Counted from the first letter of the stretch, positions 6,569 through 16,079 are shown. The stretch: 64,000 nt of DNA from RUG572 sp964386385 (GCA_964386385.1 CAYLRN010000008.1:69945-133944), one strand, 5' to 3'. Numbers and translations are program-made. The notes: generated by a model not told the origin, from the letters alone.

Positions 6569-8788
6569 ATGATGCATAGACTGCTTGCGCTTGTTTGTTC
6601 GCTTTCGGCGGCCGCCGCCCTGGCAGACTTCTCCTTCACCTCCGGCGAATGGGACGTCTCGTTCAGCCAGAAGGACGCCGTTCTTTCGCTTTCGCACCGC
6701 GCGTCCGGGACGTCCGTCTCCGGCGTCCTTTCCTTCACGGGACCATCCCGCGCCACCGCGGCCGACGCCGCCCCCGGCGAGAAGTGGCGCATCGAGGAGC
6801 CGCGCGACGGGGCGAAGCGCCGTCTGGCGATCGTCGACACGCAGAACGACGCCCAGGGCTACGTCACGTTCCCGTCGAACGGCGGCAAGGTCGCGCTGTA
6901 CGTCTACCATCGCACCGCACTGGCGTACCGGGGCGAACTGAAGTTCGCCGGCGCCGTGCGCGGACGCGGCGACGCCTTTCTGGCGCGGACGCGCCCCGTC
7001 GCGGGCGAGCGCGTGCTGCAGCTGTCCTCCGGCGACGCCGAGTCCGCACACAACGACACCCTCTTCTCCCCTGCGAACGACGAGGCTCTGCAGATGTCCG
7101 CCGGCCATCTCCGCATCGGCCACGCAGATGAAAAGGGCTTCCGCCCGTTCGAGATGTCCGGCCGCATCACGGAGGCCGCCGAGGCGGAGTTCGCCTTCAA
7201 CGTCGAGCGCGACTACTACCGCAATCGCTGGGTCCCGTACTACGCGCCGATCGACCGGACGCGCAGCCCCAAGGCCCCTACCGGCTGGATGAGCTGGAAC
7301 ATCTACTTCGACAAGGCCGGGTCGAAGGAGAACCTCGCCGAGGCCCGCCTCGGCGCAAAGTACCTCAAGCCGTTCGGCCTTGAGTTCTGGTCGATCGAGA
7401 GCTGGCAGGAAAACTCCGGCGAACTGCCCGTCTCCAAGTTCTACAACATGAACCTCGAAAACCATCCGGAGCAGTTCCCGGAGGGCATGAAATGGCTGGC
7501 CGGCGAAATCCGCAAACTCGGCTTCCGCCCAGGCCTCTGGATGGCGCCCTTCGGCACCGGAAGCACGAACTTCTACAAGGCGCATCGCGACTGGTTCCTG
7601 CACGACAAGTCCGGCCGCCCGATGGGCTGCTGGAACGGACGCTTCACGCTCGACCCCACGGTCGTCGAGGCGCGCGACCATCTGCGCCGCATCTTCGACG
7701 TCGCCTCACATGACTGGGGATACGAGTTCTTCAAGATCGACGGCATGAGCGGACGCGGCGCGGGCTACTGCGCCCACATGTACGAGCGCCCCGACGTCCG
7801 CGCGCGCTTCCGCGACCCGTCCTGCCCCAACCCCTTTGAACTCTGCGTCAAGGCGTTCCGCGACGGCATCGGCCCCGACCGCACCTTCCTCGCCTGCCAG
7901 GGTCACTTCACCGGCGCCGAGGCCGCATACGCCGACGCCTCGCGCACAGGCGCCGACATCGTCCATCCGAACAAGCCCGTCAAGTGGTCCAACCTCATGC
8001 TCCAGGCGCGCTGCACGATCAACCAGGTCTTCGCGCACAACGTCGTCTTCTGGTCCGACCCCGACTGCATGATGATAAGCGACAAGGCCCTCGCGGACGA
8101 GCAGGCGCGCGTGGAGGCGACGATCGTCGCGCTCCCCGGCCAGCAGATGTTCGCGGGCGACAAGCTGGGCGAACTCGCGCCGCGCCGCATCAGGATGCTC
8201 CAGCAGGCGCTCCCCGTCTGCGACGTGCGCCCCGGCTCGCTCTACCCTCAGTTCGGGCATCTCCCCGTCTGGAACCTCCACGTCCGCCGTCCGTTCGGCG
8301 ACTGGCACGTCGTCGCGCTCTTCAACTGGACGGACGCCCCCGCGGAAGTCGGCTTCGACTGGGGCGAGATCGGCGAGAGCGCCGACCGCGCGTTCGCCTG
8401 CTGGGAGTTCTGGACCGAGACGTGGCAGGGCGTCAACCGAGGGAAGCTCGCCCTCCAGCTTCCCCCGCGCAGCGTCCGCCTCGTCGCCATGCAGCCGGCG
8501 GCGGAGCGTCCGCACTTCCTCACGAGCGACCGCCACATGCTCCAGGGCGCGGTGGAGCTGAAGGACCAGTCCTGGCGCGATGGCGTCCTTTCCGCGACGC
8601 TTGAGGTGATTGGCGGCTTCCCGATGACGGCGCGCTTCGCCGTCCCGGAGGGCTTCGACCTTTCCAGGATTTCCACGCCTGACGGCGTGACGGCCACGCA
8701 CCGCTTCGAGTGCGGCGGCAGGATTCTCGCCGTCACCCTCGCGTCGGACGTGACGAAGAACGCAGAAACAAGATTGGAGTTCAAGTGA
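6569..8788 (+). CDS. Secreted alpha-galactosidase-like glycoside hydrolase (GH27/36 clan)
   Basis: 739 residues with a signal peptide (MMHRLLALVCSLSAAAALA). An N-terminal beta-sandwich is followed by a TIM barrel beginning near TGWMSWNIYFDKAG (about residue 240), as in melibiase-like clan GH-D enzymes. The expected nucleophile Asp lies in FEFFKIDGMSGR-type context (FFKIDG, about residue 390) and a candidate acid/base Asp in SRTGADI (about 463). A C-terminal beta-domain (WHVVALFNWTD onward) is also typical. The likely role is removal of alpha-linked galactose or a related sugar from host or plant glycans in the periplasm. Substrate specificity is not predictable. It is the first gene of a run with the two following genes (4-base GTGA overlap with the next). 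Confidence 0.82.
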   Translation: MMHRLLALVCSLSAAAALADFSFTSGEWDVSFSQKDAVLSLSHRASGTSVSGVLSFTGPSRATAADAAPGEKWRIEEPRDGAKRRLAIVDTQNDAQGYVTFPSNGGKVALYVYHRTALAYRGELKFAGAVRGRGDAFLARTRPVAGERVLQLSSGDAESAHNDTLFSPANDEALQMSAGHLRIGHADEKGFRPFEMSGRITEAAEAEFAFNVERDYYRNRWVPYYAPIDRTRSPKAPTGWMSWNIYFDKAGSKENLAEARLGAKYLKPFGLEFWSIESWQENSGELPVSKFYNMNLENHPEQFPEGMKWLAGEIRKLGFRPGLWMAPFGTGSTNFYKAHRDWFLHDKSGRPMGCWNGRFTLDPTVVEARDHLRRIFDVASHDWGYEFFKIDGMSGRGAGYCAHMYERPDVRARFRDPSCPNPFELCVKAFRDGIGPDRTFLACQGHFTGAEAAYADASRTGADIVHPNKPVKWSNLMLQARCTINQVFAHNVVFWSDPDCMMISDKALADEQARVEATIVALPGQQMFAGDKLGELAPRRIRMLQQALPVCDVRPGSLYPQFGHLPVWNLHVRRPFGDWHVVALFNWTDAPAEVGFDWGEIGESADRAFACWEFWTETWQGVNRGKLALQLPPRSVRLVAMQPAAERPHFLTSDRHMLQGAVELKDQSWRDGVLSATLEVIGGFPMTARFAVPEGFDLSRISTPDGVTATHRFECGGRILAVTLASDVTKNAETRLEFK

Positions 8789-9570
8789 TAGACCGTTTCG
8801 ACAGACCCGCCCGCCCGTATTCGTCCTGCCCCGTCGCCCCGTTCGAGTGCGCCGGCGCCGGATATGCGCAGAAGGTGGACATGTGGCTTGCCAATCCGCA
8901 CGACTACTTCAAGTCCTTCGGGGAAATGGCCCATCGCTTCCAGATGCGCCACCGCTCCGAGCGCCTTCGGACGATGACGTTCGTCGTAGACCCGGAGCAG
9001 CTGGTGTCGCTGACGCCCGTGAAGCTATATCTCGGACGCGAAGTGGTCCCCGTCAAGGGCTGGGATGGCACGTTCTCCGCCGCCATAGGCGAACTCGGCA
9101 TGGCATACCCGAAGACGTTCGACGCACTCCAGCGACATGGCCTCCTGGAGTGGCTTGACTGCCCCGCCGGCGGGACCGCGTTTTCGGCAATGCTGATGTC
9201 CGGCGGACTGAAGCCGTCCTTCGATTCATGGGAGCAGGTCATCTACCGCATCCAGTGGCTGGTGCTGATGTGCGGGATAAAGCTCAACGAGGCCATCGTG
9301 CAGGTCAATCCGTACACCGACGAGGAATGGCTCGTCCGGCAGGCGGAGATTCAGCAGAAGCGCCGCGACGAACGCGCCTACATGGCCGGCCGCCGCTCCG
9401 CGCAGGAGGCCTGGGCCGCCGCGCATCCGCGCGAGGCCGCGGACTTCGCGGCCCGCGCCGACGAGCACGGCCGCTACGTCCCGCCGTCCTACAGGGATGC
9501 GGACAGACGGGACGGCGGCGACGGCGCCCCGCGTCCGCCGCGCCGCGATTCCGGCGCTCCGGTCTGGTGA
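8785..9570 (+). CDS. Conserved-looking hypothetical protein in hydrolase/EIIA operon
   Basis: 261 residues, not recognised. GTG at 8785 overlaps the hydrolase stop codon, which decides the start. The N-terminal two thirds looks folded (FVVDPEQLVSL, KLYLGREVVPVKGWDG, GGTAFSAMLMSGGLKPSF, QWLVLMCGIKLNEAIVQVNPY), with no signal peptide or membrane segment. The C-terminal 70 residues are rich in Arg, Ala and Glu (QQKRRDERAYMAGRRSAQEAW) and end in a low-complexity PRPPRRD tail. The next gene starts 10 bases after its stop. Cytoplasmic location is inferred from the lack of export signals. Confidence 0.6.
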   Translation: MIDRFDRPARPYSSCPVAPFECAGAGYAQKVDMWLANPHDYFKSFGEMAHRFQMRHRSERLRTMTFVVDPEQLVSLTPVKLYLGREVVPVKGWDGTFSAAIGELGMAYPKTFDALQRHGLLEWLDCPAGGTAFSAMLMSGGLKPSFDSWEQVIYRIQWLVLMCGIKLNEAIVQVNPYTDEEWLVRQAEIQQKRRDERAYMAGRRSAQEAWAAAHPREAADFAARADEHGRYVPPSYRDADRRDGGDGAPRPPRRDSGAPVW

Positions 9571-9580
9571 GGTCGCCGCA

Positions 9581-10327
9581 ATGGGCTATCAGCTGATGGA
9601 CCAGAAGAGCGCCGCCGCGCATCTCCACATGCGCGTCAACGAACTGCGCCATTTCGCGCAGAGGGGCGAAGTCCCCAGCGTAAAGCGCGGCGAGAGCTTC
9701 TTCTTCGAGCACCGCGCCCTGGACGAATGGGCGCAGCGCCGGATGATGGCCATTTCCGAAAAGACGCTGACGGGCGAACACCGCCTGGCGATGGAAGAGA
9801 GGCGGAAGACGGACGGACACGACTTCCACATTGCCGAAATCCTGCCGTCCACGAACGTCCATCCCGCCCTGACGTCGAAGACGAAGGCCGGCGTCCTCCG
9901 CGACATGACCGACTTCGCCGATTCCACCGGCCTTCTCTACGACCCCGAAACCCTCTTCGCCGAGCTCGCCTCCCGCGAGGAGGCCGCCTCCACCGCCACC
10001 GGCGGCGGCGTCGCGTTCCTGCACCCGCGCTATCACGACCCATACCTCTTCCAGGAGACGTTCCTTGCGCTTGGGCGGACCGTGCGTCCAGTCTTCTTCG
10101 GCGGCCCGAACGGCGAGGGGACGGACCTCTTCTTCCTCATCTGCTGCACCGACCACACCCTCCACCTCCACATTCTCGCCAGGCTATGCCTCCTTGTGCG
10201 CGAGACCTCCCTTCTTGCGGACTTGCGCGAGGCCGAGGACGGCGAGGCGATGCACGTCGCGCTGAAGACGGCGGAGGACGCGTTCCTCAGGGACTTCGAT
10301 CCGTCGCGCCGCGGATGCGCACAATGA
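9581..10327 (+). CDS. Excisionase/MerR-type HTH fused to PTS EIIA (PtsN-like) domain
   Basis: 248 residues. Residues about 1-55 read as an excisionase-type helix-turn-helix (MDQKSAAAHLHMRVNELRHFAQRGEVPSVKRG, then FFFEHRALDEWAQRRM). Residues about 105-245 resemble a fructose/mannitol-type EIIA domain: FLHPRYHDPYLFQETFLALG carries the candidate phosphorylated His, followed by FFLICCTDHTLHLHILARLCLLVR, typical of PtsN. Such fusions are expected to be phosphorylation-responsive regulators rather than sugar carriers; that function is inference. No EIIB/EIIC genes are adjacent. It sits ten bases after the unknown gene of the hydrolase operon. ATG at 9581 is chosen because it starts the HTH. Confidence 0.75.
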   Translation: MGYQLMDQKSAAAHLHMRVNELRHFAQRGEVPSVKRGESFFFEHRALDEWAQRRMMAISEKTLTGEHRLAMEERRKTDGHDFHIAEILPSTNVHPALTSKTKAGVLRDMTDFADSTGLLYDPETLFAELASREEAASTATGGGVAFLHPRYHDPYLFQETFLALGRTVRPVFFGGPNGEGTDLFFLICCTDHTLHLHILARLCLLVRETSLLADLREAEDGEAMHVALKTAEDAFLRDFDPSRRGCAQ

Positions 10328-10372
10328 CGAATTAAACGCCGGCAACGGCGGCTAACGAACAAGGAGACGAAA

Positions 10373-12358
10373 ATGAAGAACCTGCTTGTCTGTCTGACGG
10401 GAATCTGCATGGCCGCCGCGGCGTTCGCCGCCGACTGGCACGTGGATTCCGAATCCGGAAACGACGCCGCAGACGGCCTGACGCCGCAGACTGCCCTCAA
10501 GACGCTTTCTGCGATAAACAGGGCGGCCGTCCGACCCGGAGACCGCGTGCTCTTCAGGCGCGGCGGGCTCTGGCGCGGGTCGCTCGTGCCGAAAAGCGGC
10601 GAACCCGGCCGGCCCGTCGTCTACGGCTCGTACGGCACGGGCCCGAAGCCGATTCTCCAGAAGTCCGCAGACCGGTCGCGTCCGGAGGACTGGGAGGAGA
10701 CAGCCCCCGGCGTCTGGGCGACGAAGGTGCGGAAGGACCGGATCTTCGAGCAGGTCTGGAATGGCACGGACTGCCGCGGCTGGGCCGGCTCCTTCCAGGA
10801 GGGCGTGAAGGGATACGTCAAGCGCGTGGAATCGCCGGATGAGGGGACGTTCGTCCGCGTCGTCTGCACCGACCAGCCCAGGCGCGCGAACAACCTCATC
10901 CAGATCTGGGGACCGCGTGTCGACGGACTTCCGGAGGCGGTTCTAATGAAGATGAGGGCGCGTGCCACGAAGCCGTTCAAGATCGAGCAGGTCGGCCTTT
11001 CGCTGAACCATTCCCCATGGACGTACGGACTGCGCGGCACGGCGCTGGGAGAAGGGGACTCCACCGCAGAGCTCGGACCCGAATGGAAGACGATTCTCGT
11101 GCCGATGTCGCTCAAGGCCGACATTCTCGGCTCGCATTTCCATTTTTCGATCGGCGACCTGATGCCGGTCGGCTGCACGTTCGACTTCGTGCCGCTGGGA
11201 CTCTGGCGCATGGAGTCCGACCCGCGCAACACCTTGCCCTACGACGCCGGGATATTCATCGTCGACCACGGCAGGGCGTGGGGCGTGAAGAAGTGGTCGC
11301 TTGACGCGCTGCAGAAGCCGCTGGACTTCTGGGACGACCGCGCGCACGAGCGCGTGTACGTTCGCTTCGACGGCAATCCGGCGGCGGCGTTCAAGAGCAT
11401 CGAGCTCGCCATGACGTCGCACGTCGTCCAGCAGGGCGGCTGCCACGACGTCGTCTACGACGGCCTCTGCGTCCGCTACGGCGGCGCCCACGGCTGGGGC
11501 GGCGGCGGAACGCGCAACATAGTCATCCGCAACTGCGACGTGTACTGGATCGGCGGCGGGCTCCAGTACTGGAAGACGCGCAAGGACGGAACGCGCTATC
11601 CCGTCCGCTTCGGCAACGGAATCGAGTTCTGGGGGCATTGCGCGAACAATCTCGTCGAACGCAACCGCATATGGCAGGTCTACGACGCGGCGCTCACGAA
11701 CCAGACGAACGGCGACCCGGAGCCGGAGACGGACGTCGTCTGGCGCGACAACGTGATCTGGCAGGCGGAGTACTCCTTCGAGTACTGGAACCACGACCTG
11801 CGCTCGCACACGGCAAACGTGATCTTCGAGCACAACACGTGCGTAGACGCGGGCTACTGCTATAGCCACGACCAGCGGCCGAATCCCAATGGAGCGCATC
11901 TGATGTTCTACGACAACGCCGCGCCGACGACGAACTTCGTCGTGCGGAACAACGTCTTCGTCAGGACGACCGACCGCTCAACGCGGATGTTCAACGACTG
12001 GCGAGCGAAGGACGGCTCGGACGTCGGGCTGACGATGGAGCGCAACCTCTACTTCATCCCGGAGAACAAGGTCTACGAGTACCACGTCAACGGACGCGAG
12101 AAGGCGCAGAACAAGCCGGGAATCCGTTTGACGCCGGCCAGCTACGGCGCGGGCGCGGAGGAGTTCGCGAAGTACGTCTCGGAGATGGGGCTTGACGCGG
12201 GAAGCGTCTACGGCGAGCCGCAGTTCATGGACGAGGCGAAGCGCGACTACCGCCTCAGGCCCGGCACGTTCGGGGCGAACCTGGCGACTGACGGCGGGCC
12301 GCTCGGCGCCAGGGACATGCCCGGCCTCGACGAAGACCAGTCGCGTCCGCTGAAGTAG
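10373..12358 (+). CDS. Secreted right-handed beta-helix (pectate lyase-like) protein
   Basis: 661 residues with a signal peptide (MKNLLVCLTGICMAAAAFA). The mature start DWHVDSESGNDAADGLTPQTALKTL followed by RPGDRVLFRRGG is the usual entry into DUF1565/pectate-lyase-like beta-helix proteins. Beta-helix coils with Asn ladders are evident around residues 385-545 (RNIVIRNCDVYW, NNLVERNRIWQVYD, ANVIFEHNTCVDAG, NFVVRNNVFVRT). These proteins are usually polysaccharide lyases, hydrolases or binding proteins; catalytic residues cannot be assigned. A strong ribosome site (AAGGAGA, 10360-10366) precedes the ATG. It is separated by 45 bases from the EIIA fusion and may be coregulated with it. Confidence 0.75.
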   Translation: MKNLLVCLTGICMAAAAFAADWHVDSESGNDAADGLTPQTALKTLSAINRAAVRPGDRVLFRRGGLWRGSLVPKSGEPGRPVVYGSYGTGPKPILQKSADRSRPEDWEETAPGVWATKVRKDRIFEQVWNGTDCRGWAGSFQEGVKGYVKRVESPDEGTFVRVVCTDQPRRANNLIQIWGPRVDGLPEAVLMKMRARATKPFKIEQVGLSLNHSPWTYGLRGTALGEGDSTAELGPEWKTILVPMSLKADILGSHFHFSIGDLMPVGCTFDFVPLGLWRMESDPRNTLPYDAGIFIVDHGRAWGVKKWSLDALQKPLDFWDDRAHERVYVRFDGNPAAAFKSIELAMTSHVVQQGGCHDVVYDGLCVRYGGAHGWGGGGTRNIVIRNCDVYWIGGGLQYWKTRKDGTRYPVRFGNGIEFWGHCANNLVERNRIWQVYDAALTNQTNGDPEPETDVVWRDNVIWQAEYSFEYWNHDLRSHTANVIFEHNTCVDAGYCYSHDQRPNPNGAHLMFYDNAAPTTNFVVRNNVFVRTTDRSTRMFNDWRAKDGSDVGLTMERNLYFIPENKVYEYHVNGREKAQNKPGIRLTPASYGAGAEEFAKYVSEMGLDAGSVYGEPQFMDEAKRDYRLRPGTFGANLATDGGPLGARDMPGLDEDQSRPLK

Positions 12359-12402
12359 TCGGCGCGGCGGTCATTGCATCGCGTTTCCATCGCCGTCGGC
12401 GT

Positions 12403-13539
12403 TCAGCCGGCGGCGAGGATTCTTTCATAGAGCGCGATCGTCTCGGCGCACATCCGCGAGATTGAGAAGTCGCGGCGCACCGATTCGAGCGCCGCCGCGC
12501 GGATCGCGTCCTTGCGCTCCTGCGGAAGGTCGAGCATTTCGTCCAGCTTCGCGGCAAGCGCGTCGGCGTCGCCCGGCGGGACGAGAAAGCCGGTTTTGCC
12601 GTCCTCTATCGTCTCGCAGGCGCCGCCGTGCGCCGTGCCGACGACGAGCGTTCCCATCGCCTGGGCCTCGGGGATGGTGCGGCCGAACGCCTCCGGCTGG
12701 GCGGAGGAGGCGTTCACGACAATGTCGCTCATCGCGTAGACCTTGTGCATCTCCCGCGTATGGTCGCGGAAGACGATTTCCGTCTCGTCGGGAAGGCGCG
12801 AGGCGATTTCGCGCAGCTTGTCGGAATACTCGGTCCGCCCCTGGTCCGAGCCGATGAAAAGGACTCCGACGCGGCGATGCTTCATCTTGGCGAGCGCGGC
12901 GAGAAGGACTTCCTGTCCCTTCCAGAAGGTGAGGCGGCCGGGGAGCGTTATGATGGGCACGTCGGGCGAGAAGTGGTAGTGGTCGACCTTCTTCGCGCGC
13001 GCCTCGTCCTGCGTGACGGCGTCCGGACGGAACGCGGCGACGTCCGCGCCGCGGTGTATGCGCACGAGCTTCGCCGGGTCGGCGTGGTAGACGTCCAGCA
13101 CGTGCCGCATCACGTAGTCCGACACGCATATCGTCGCCTTCCCCTTGAGCATGACGCGGTTGTAGGGAATCTTCAGAAACGCAGGGGCGGTTCCGTAGAC
13201 GCCGTGGAAGGTGGCTATCCACGGAACGCCGCATTTTTGGGACGCCCAGTGCGTAGACCACGCGGGGGCGCGCGACCGGACGTGCATGAGCGTGAAGCCG
13301 CCATCGCGGGCGATTTCGGCAATGCGCGCCGCGTTGGCGCGGATCGCGATCGGGTTCTTGCTCTTCAGCGGAAGGGTGAAATGCTCCACTCCGGCGTCCT
13401 CGAGCCCTTCGACCATCGGGCCGCCCTGCGAGACGACGGCATTTGGAATGCCCGCCTCTTTCATGGCCCTGGCCATTTCAATCGTGCCGCGCTCTACGCC
13501 GCCCATCTGGAGCGACGGAAGGATCTGCAGAATCTTCAT
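12403..13539 (-). CDS. Family 4 glycosyltransferase
   Basis: 378 residues with the GT-B fold of GT4 enzymes. The N-terminus ILQILPSLQMGGVERGTIEMA holds the GGVERG acceptor-side loop. The C-terminal donor domain has LPGRLTFWKGQEVLLAALAKM, the EAFGRTIPEAQAMGTLVVGTAHGGACE signature with the E-x7-E pair, and GFLVPPGDADALA. Such enzymes add sugars to lipopolysaccharide, capsule or glycolipid at the inner face of the membrane; donor and acceptor are unknown. It is a single gene, convergent with the beta-helix gene. An upstream in-frame extension exists, but ATG at 13539 fits both the family start and the promoter seven bases in front of it. Confidence 0.88.
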   Translation of the reverse strand: MKILQILPSLQMGGVERGTIEMARAMKEAGIPNAVVSQGGPMVEGLEDAGVEHFTLPLKSKNPIAIRANAARIAEIARDGGFTLMHVRSRAPAWSTHWASQKCGVPWIATFHGVYGTAPAFLKIPYNRVMLKGKATICVSDYVMRHVLDVYHADPAKLVRIHRGADVAAFRPDAVTQDEARAKKVDHYHFSPDVPIITLPGRLTFWKGQEVLLAALAKMKHRRVGVLFIGSDQGRTEYSDKLREIASRLPDETEIVFRDHTREMHKVYAMSDIVVNASSAQPEAFGRTIPEAQAMGTLVVGTAHGGACETIEDGKTGFLVPPGDADALAAKLDEMLDLPQERKDAIRAAALESVRRDFSISRMCAETIALYERILAAG

Positions 13540-13546
13540 GCGGACG

Positions 13547-13557
13547 ATTATACCATA
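13547..13557 (-). promoter_or_regulatory. Extended -10 promoter of the GT4 gene (leaderless)
   Basis: On the minus strand TATGGTATAAT (13547-13557) ends seven bases before the ATG at 13539. Transcription would therefore begin at or within a base or two of the start codon, giving a leaderless mRNA. No clear -35 box. Confidence 0.55.
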
Positions 13558-13560
13558 TCC

Positions 13561-13615
13561 GCGCCATTTACGCCTGACGTTCCTGTTTACGCATCGTGTA
13601 ATGCGCCATTTACGC
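13561..13615 (+). repeat. Short direct repeat GCGCCATTTACGC
   Basis: GCGCCATTTACGC occurs at 13561-13573 and again at 13603-13615, 42 bases apart, in the gene-free stretch 13540-14018 upstream of glnN. Confidence 0.6.
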
Positions 13616-13662
13616 TTTCTGGAATCCTCCTCCTCATGCATCGCCCCGGGCATTCGCATTTC

Positions 13663-13933
13663 ACCATGGCTCGCCCCTGTGGTCTTGCGCCCCGGGCATT
13701 CGCCTTGCGGGCGCGGTTTCGGCGAAAAGGCGCATTGCTACAGCGCGACGATCCGCCCAACCCCCTCCATCAGGGTTTTGCATGCCATGGCTTTGTCCGC
13801 CTTTTTGCCCACCATGGTCTTGCGCATAATGCCTTGCGCCCCGGGCATTCGCCTTGCGGGCGCAGTTTCCGCGAAATGCGCAATGCGGGAATGCGGCATT
13901 CCGCGCGATACCCTCCATCAGAGTTTTGCACAT
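13663..13933 (+). repeat. Imperfect tandem duplication of about 149 bp
   Basis: CGCCCCGGGCATTCGCCTTG begins at 13688 and recurs 149 bases later at 13837, and CCCTCCATCAG-GTTTTGCA at 13763 recurs at 13911. The shared blocks run in the same order with about 90 percent identity over roughly 100 bases. A third short CGCCCCGGGCATTCGC copy starts at 13642. With the short repeats before it, this accounts for the gap 13540-14018, which otherwise holds no gene I can support. Confidence 0.7.
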
Positions 13934-14018
13934 CTGGTTTTGCATGGCACGTTTTCTGCTACTGATTTGCCAACGACCTGCCAATGCCAATGAAACCGCA
14001 GACAAAGGAACCTGCAGA

Positions 14019-16079
14019 ATGAACGAATCGATCGACTATGCCGTGGACGTGTTCGACGCCAGGGCGATGAAGGAGTATCTTCCCAAGGCCACTTGCCGGA
14101 AGCTTCTCGCCACGATCGAGGAGGGGCAGCCGCTCGACCCTGCCATTGCGGGGGACGTCGCGCACGCGATGAAGGAATGGGCGATCGCCCGCGGCGCGAC
14201 GCACTACACGCACTGGTTCCAGCCGATGACGGGGACGACGGCGGAGAAGCACGACGCATTTTTGGACGTCGAGAACGGCGAGCCGGTGATGACGTTTTCC
14301 GGCAAGAACCTTGTCGTGGGCGAACCAGACGCCTCCAGTTTCCCGTCCGGCGGTCTTCGCTCCACCTTCGAGGCCCGCGGCTACACGGCATGGGACCCCA
14401 CGTCGCCGGCGTTCATCAAGCGCGGGGACAACGGCGCCACGCTCTGCATCCCCACGGCGTTCTGCTCCTATTCGGGCGAGGCCCTTGACCGCAAGACGCC
14501 TCTTCTGCGCTCCATCCAGGCCCTTCAGAAGGCGACGAAGAGGCTGATGTCCTGCTTCGGGCTTCCCGACGACCGCGTGACGGTGACGCTGGGCGTGGAA
14601 CAGGAGTACTTTCTCGTGGACAGGAAGTACTTCGACCGCCGTCCTGACCTGATCCAGTGCGGCCGCACCCTCTTCGGCGCGATGCCGGCCAAGCACCAGC
14701 AGCTGGACGACCACTACTTCGGCCCCATCCCGCGCCGCGTCCTCAACTTCATGCACGAGGTGGAGCGCGAACTGTGGAAACTTGGAATTCCGGCGAAGAC
14801 GCGCCACAACGAGGCCGCGCCCGCGCAGTTCGAGCTGGCTCCGATTTTCGAGGAGCAGAACCTGGCCGTGGACCACAACATGCTCGTCATGGACGTTCTG
14901 CAGGCCGTGGCCGCGAAGAACGGCCTTGTCTGCCTCCTCCACGAAAAGCCTTACGCCGGGATAAACGGCAGCGGAAAGCACAACAACTGGTCGATCGCGT
15001 ACGGCAGGCGCAACCTCCTCAACCCCGGCGACAACCCGGAGGACAACGCGATATTCCTGACAGTCCTCTGCGCCCTCATCGAGGCCGTGGACCTGCACGC
15101 GGACCTTCTCCGCCTTGCCGTCGCCTCCGCCGGCAACGACCACCGCCTCGGCGCGAACGAGGCGCCGCCGGCCATCGTGTCCATGTATCTCGGCGACCAG
15201 CTGGATGCCGTCATCGACGCGCTCGAGAAGGGCGCTCCGTCGAAAGGCAAAAAGAAGAACACCCTGCGCCTCGGCGCCGACGCCCTGCCGCCGCTTCCGC
15301 GCGACGCGACGGACCGCAACCGCACGTCGCCCTTCGCCTTCACGGGCAACAAGTTCGAGTTTCGCGCGCCCGGTTCCTCGCAGAACAGCTCCGGACCGAA
15401 CGTCGTCCTGAACCTCATCGCCGCCGAGGCGTTCGACAAGATGTCCGACGCGATTTCCTCGTTCGGGCAGAAGGGCTTCCACGACCGGCTGCAGGAGCAT
15501 CTGCAGGGAATACTCAAGGCGCACAAGCGCGTACTCTTCAGCGGTGACGGCTACACGGACGACTGGCTCAAGGAGGCCGCGCGGCGCGGGCTTCCTAACT
15601 GCGCAACGACCCTCGAGTCCGTCGACGCCTTCGACAAGCCGGAGAACGTCGCGCTCTACGAGAAGTACGGAGTCCTCAACGCCCGCGAACTGAAGAGCCG
15701 CCACGAGATAGTCCTCGACGACTACCGGACGCGGGTGAGGATCGAGGGCAGCCTGGCCCTTGACATGGCCGCCACGCTCATCCTCCCCGCCGCGAAGGAG
15801 GAATACGCCGCCGCGCTTGACGCATTCGTCAAGGCGGAGGCGGCGGGCATCGTCTCCGGCACCGCGTGCCTCAAGGACGACGTCGTGGAACTCGGCGCCG
15901 GGCTTGACTCCCTCAAGAACGCGATCAACGCGCTGAAGGACGCTCTCGCCGGCAAGGACTCCGCGCGCGTCCTCGCCGCGATGGCGTCGCTCCGCGTGTC
16001 CGCCGACAAGCTGGAGAAGCGCGTCGCCGACTCAAGATGGCCGCTTCCCAAGTACGGCGACATGCTGTTCAAGTACTGA
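14019..16079 (+). CDS. glnN: Glutamine synthetase, type III
   Basis: 686 residues, in the size range of GSIII, the long dodecameric glutamine synthetase common in Bacteroidetes and other anaerobes; it makes glutamine from glutamate, ammonia and ATP. Catalytic-domain motifs are clear: GVEQEYFLVD (about 189-198), KTRHNEAAPAQFELAPIFEE (about 262-281), LHEKPYAGINGSGKHNNWS (about 307-325), GNDHRLGANEAPPAIVS and GNKFEFRAPGSSQNSSGPN. The C-terminal GSIII-specific helical region follows. ATG at 14019 is ten bases after an AAAGGA site. It is transcribed alone; the long repeat-filled upstream gap may hold its regulation, but no NtrC or other site is recognisable. Confidence 0.96.
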   Translation: MNESIDYAVDVFDARAMKEYLPKATCRKLLATIEEGQPLDPAIAGDVAHAMKEWAIARGATHYTHWFQPMTGTTAEKHDAFLDVENGEPVMTFSGKNLVVGEPDASSFPSGGLRSTFEARGYTAWDPTSPAFIKRGDNGATLCIPTAFCSYSGEALDRKTPLLRSIQALQKATKRLMSCFGLPDDRVTVTLGVEQEYFLVDRKYFDRRPDLIQCGRTLFGAMPAKHQQLDDHYFGPIPRRVLNFMHEVERELWKLGIPAKTRHNEAAPAQFELAPIFEEQNLAVDHNMLVMDVLQAVAAKNGLVCLLHEKPYAGINGSGKHNNWSIAYGRRNLLNPGDNPEDNAIFLTVLCALIEAVDLHADLLRLAVASAGNDHRLGANEAPPAIVSMYLGDQLDAVIDALEKGAPSKGKKKNTLRLGADALPPLPRDATDRNRTSPFAFTGNKFEFRAPGSSQNSSGPNVVLNLIAAEAFDKMSDAISSFGQKGFHDRLQEHLQGILKAHKRVLFSGDGYTDDWLKEAARRGLPNCATTLESVDAFDKPENVALYEKYGVLNARELKSRHEIVLDDYRTRVRIEGSLALDMAATLILPAAKEEYAAALDAFVKAEAAGIVSGTACLKDDVVELGAGLDSLKNAINALKDALAGKDSARVLAAMASLRVSADKLEKRVADSRWPLPKYGDMLFKY

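Noticed and set aside
13959..15704. 581-residue antisense frame over glnN
   Set aside because: Shadow of glnN; low-complexity translation and no start signals.
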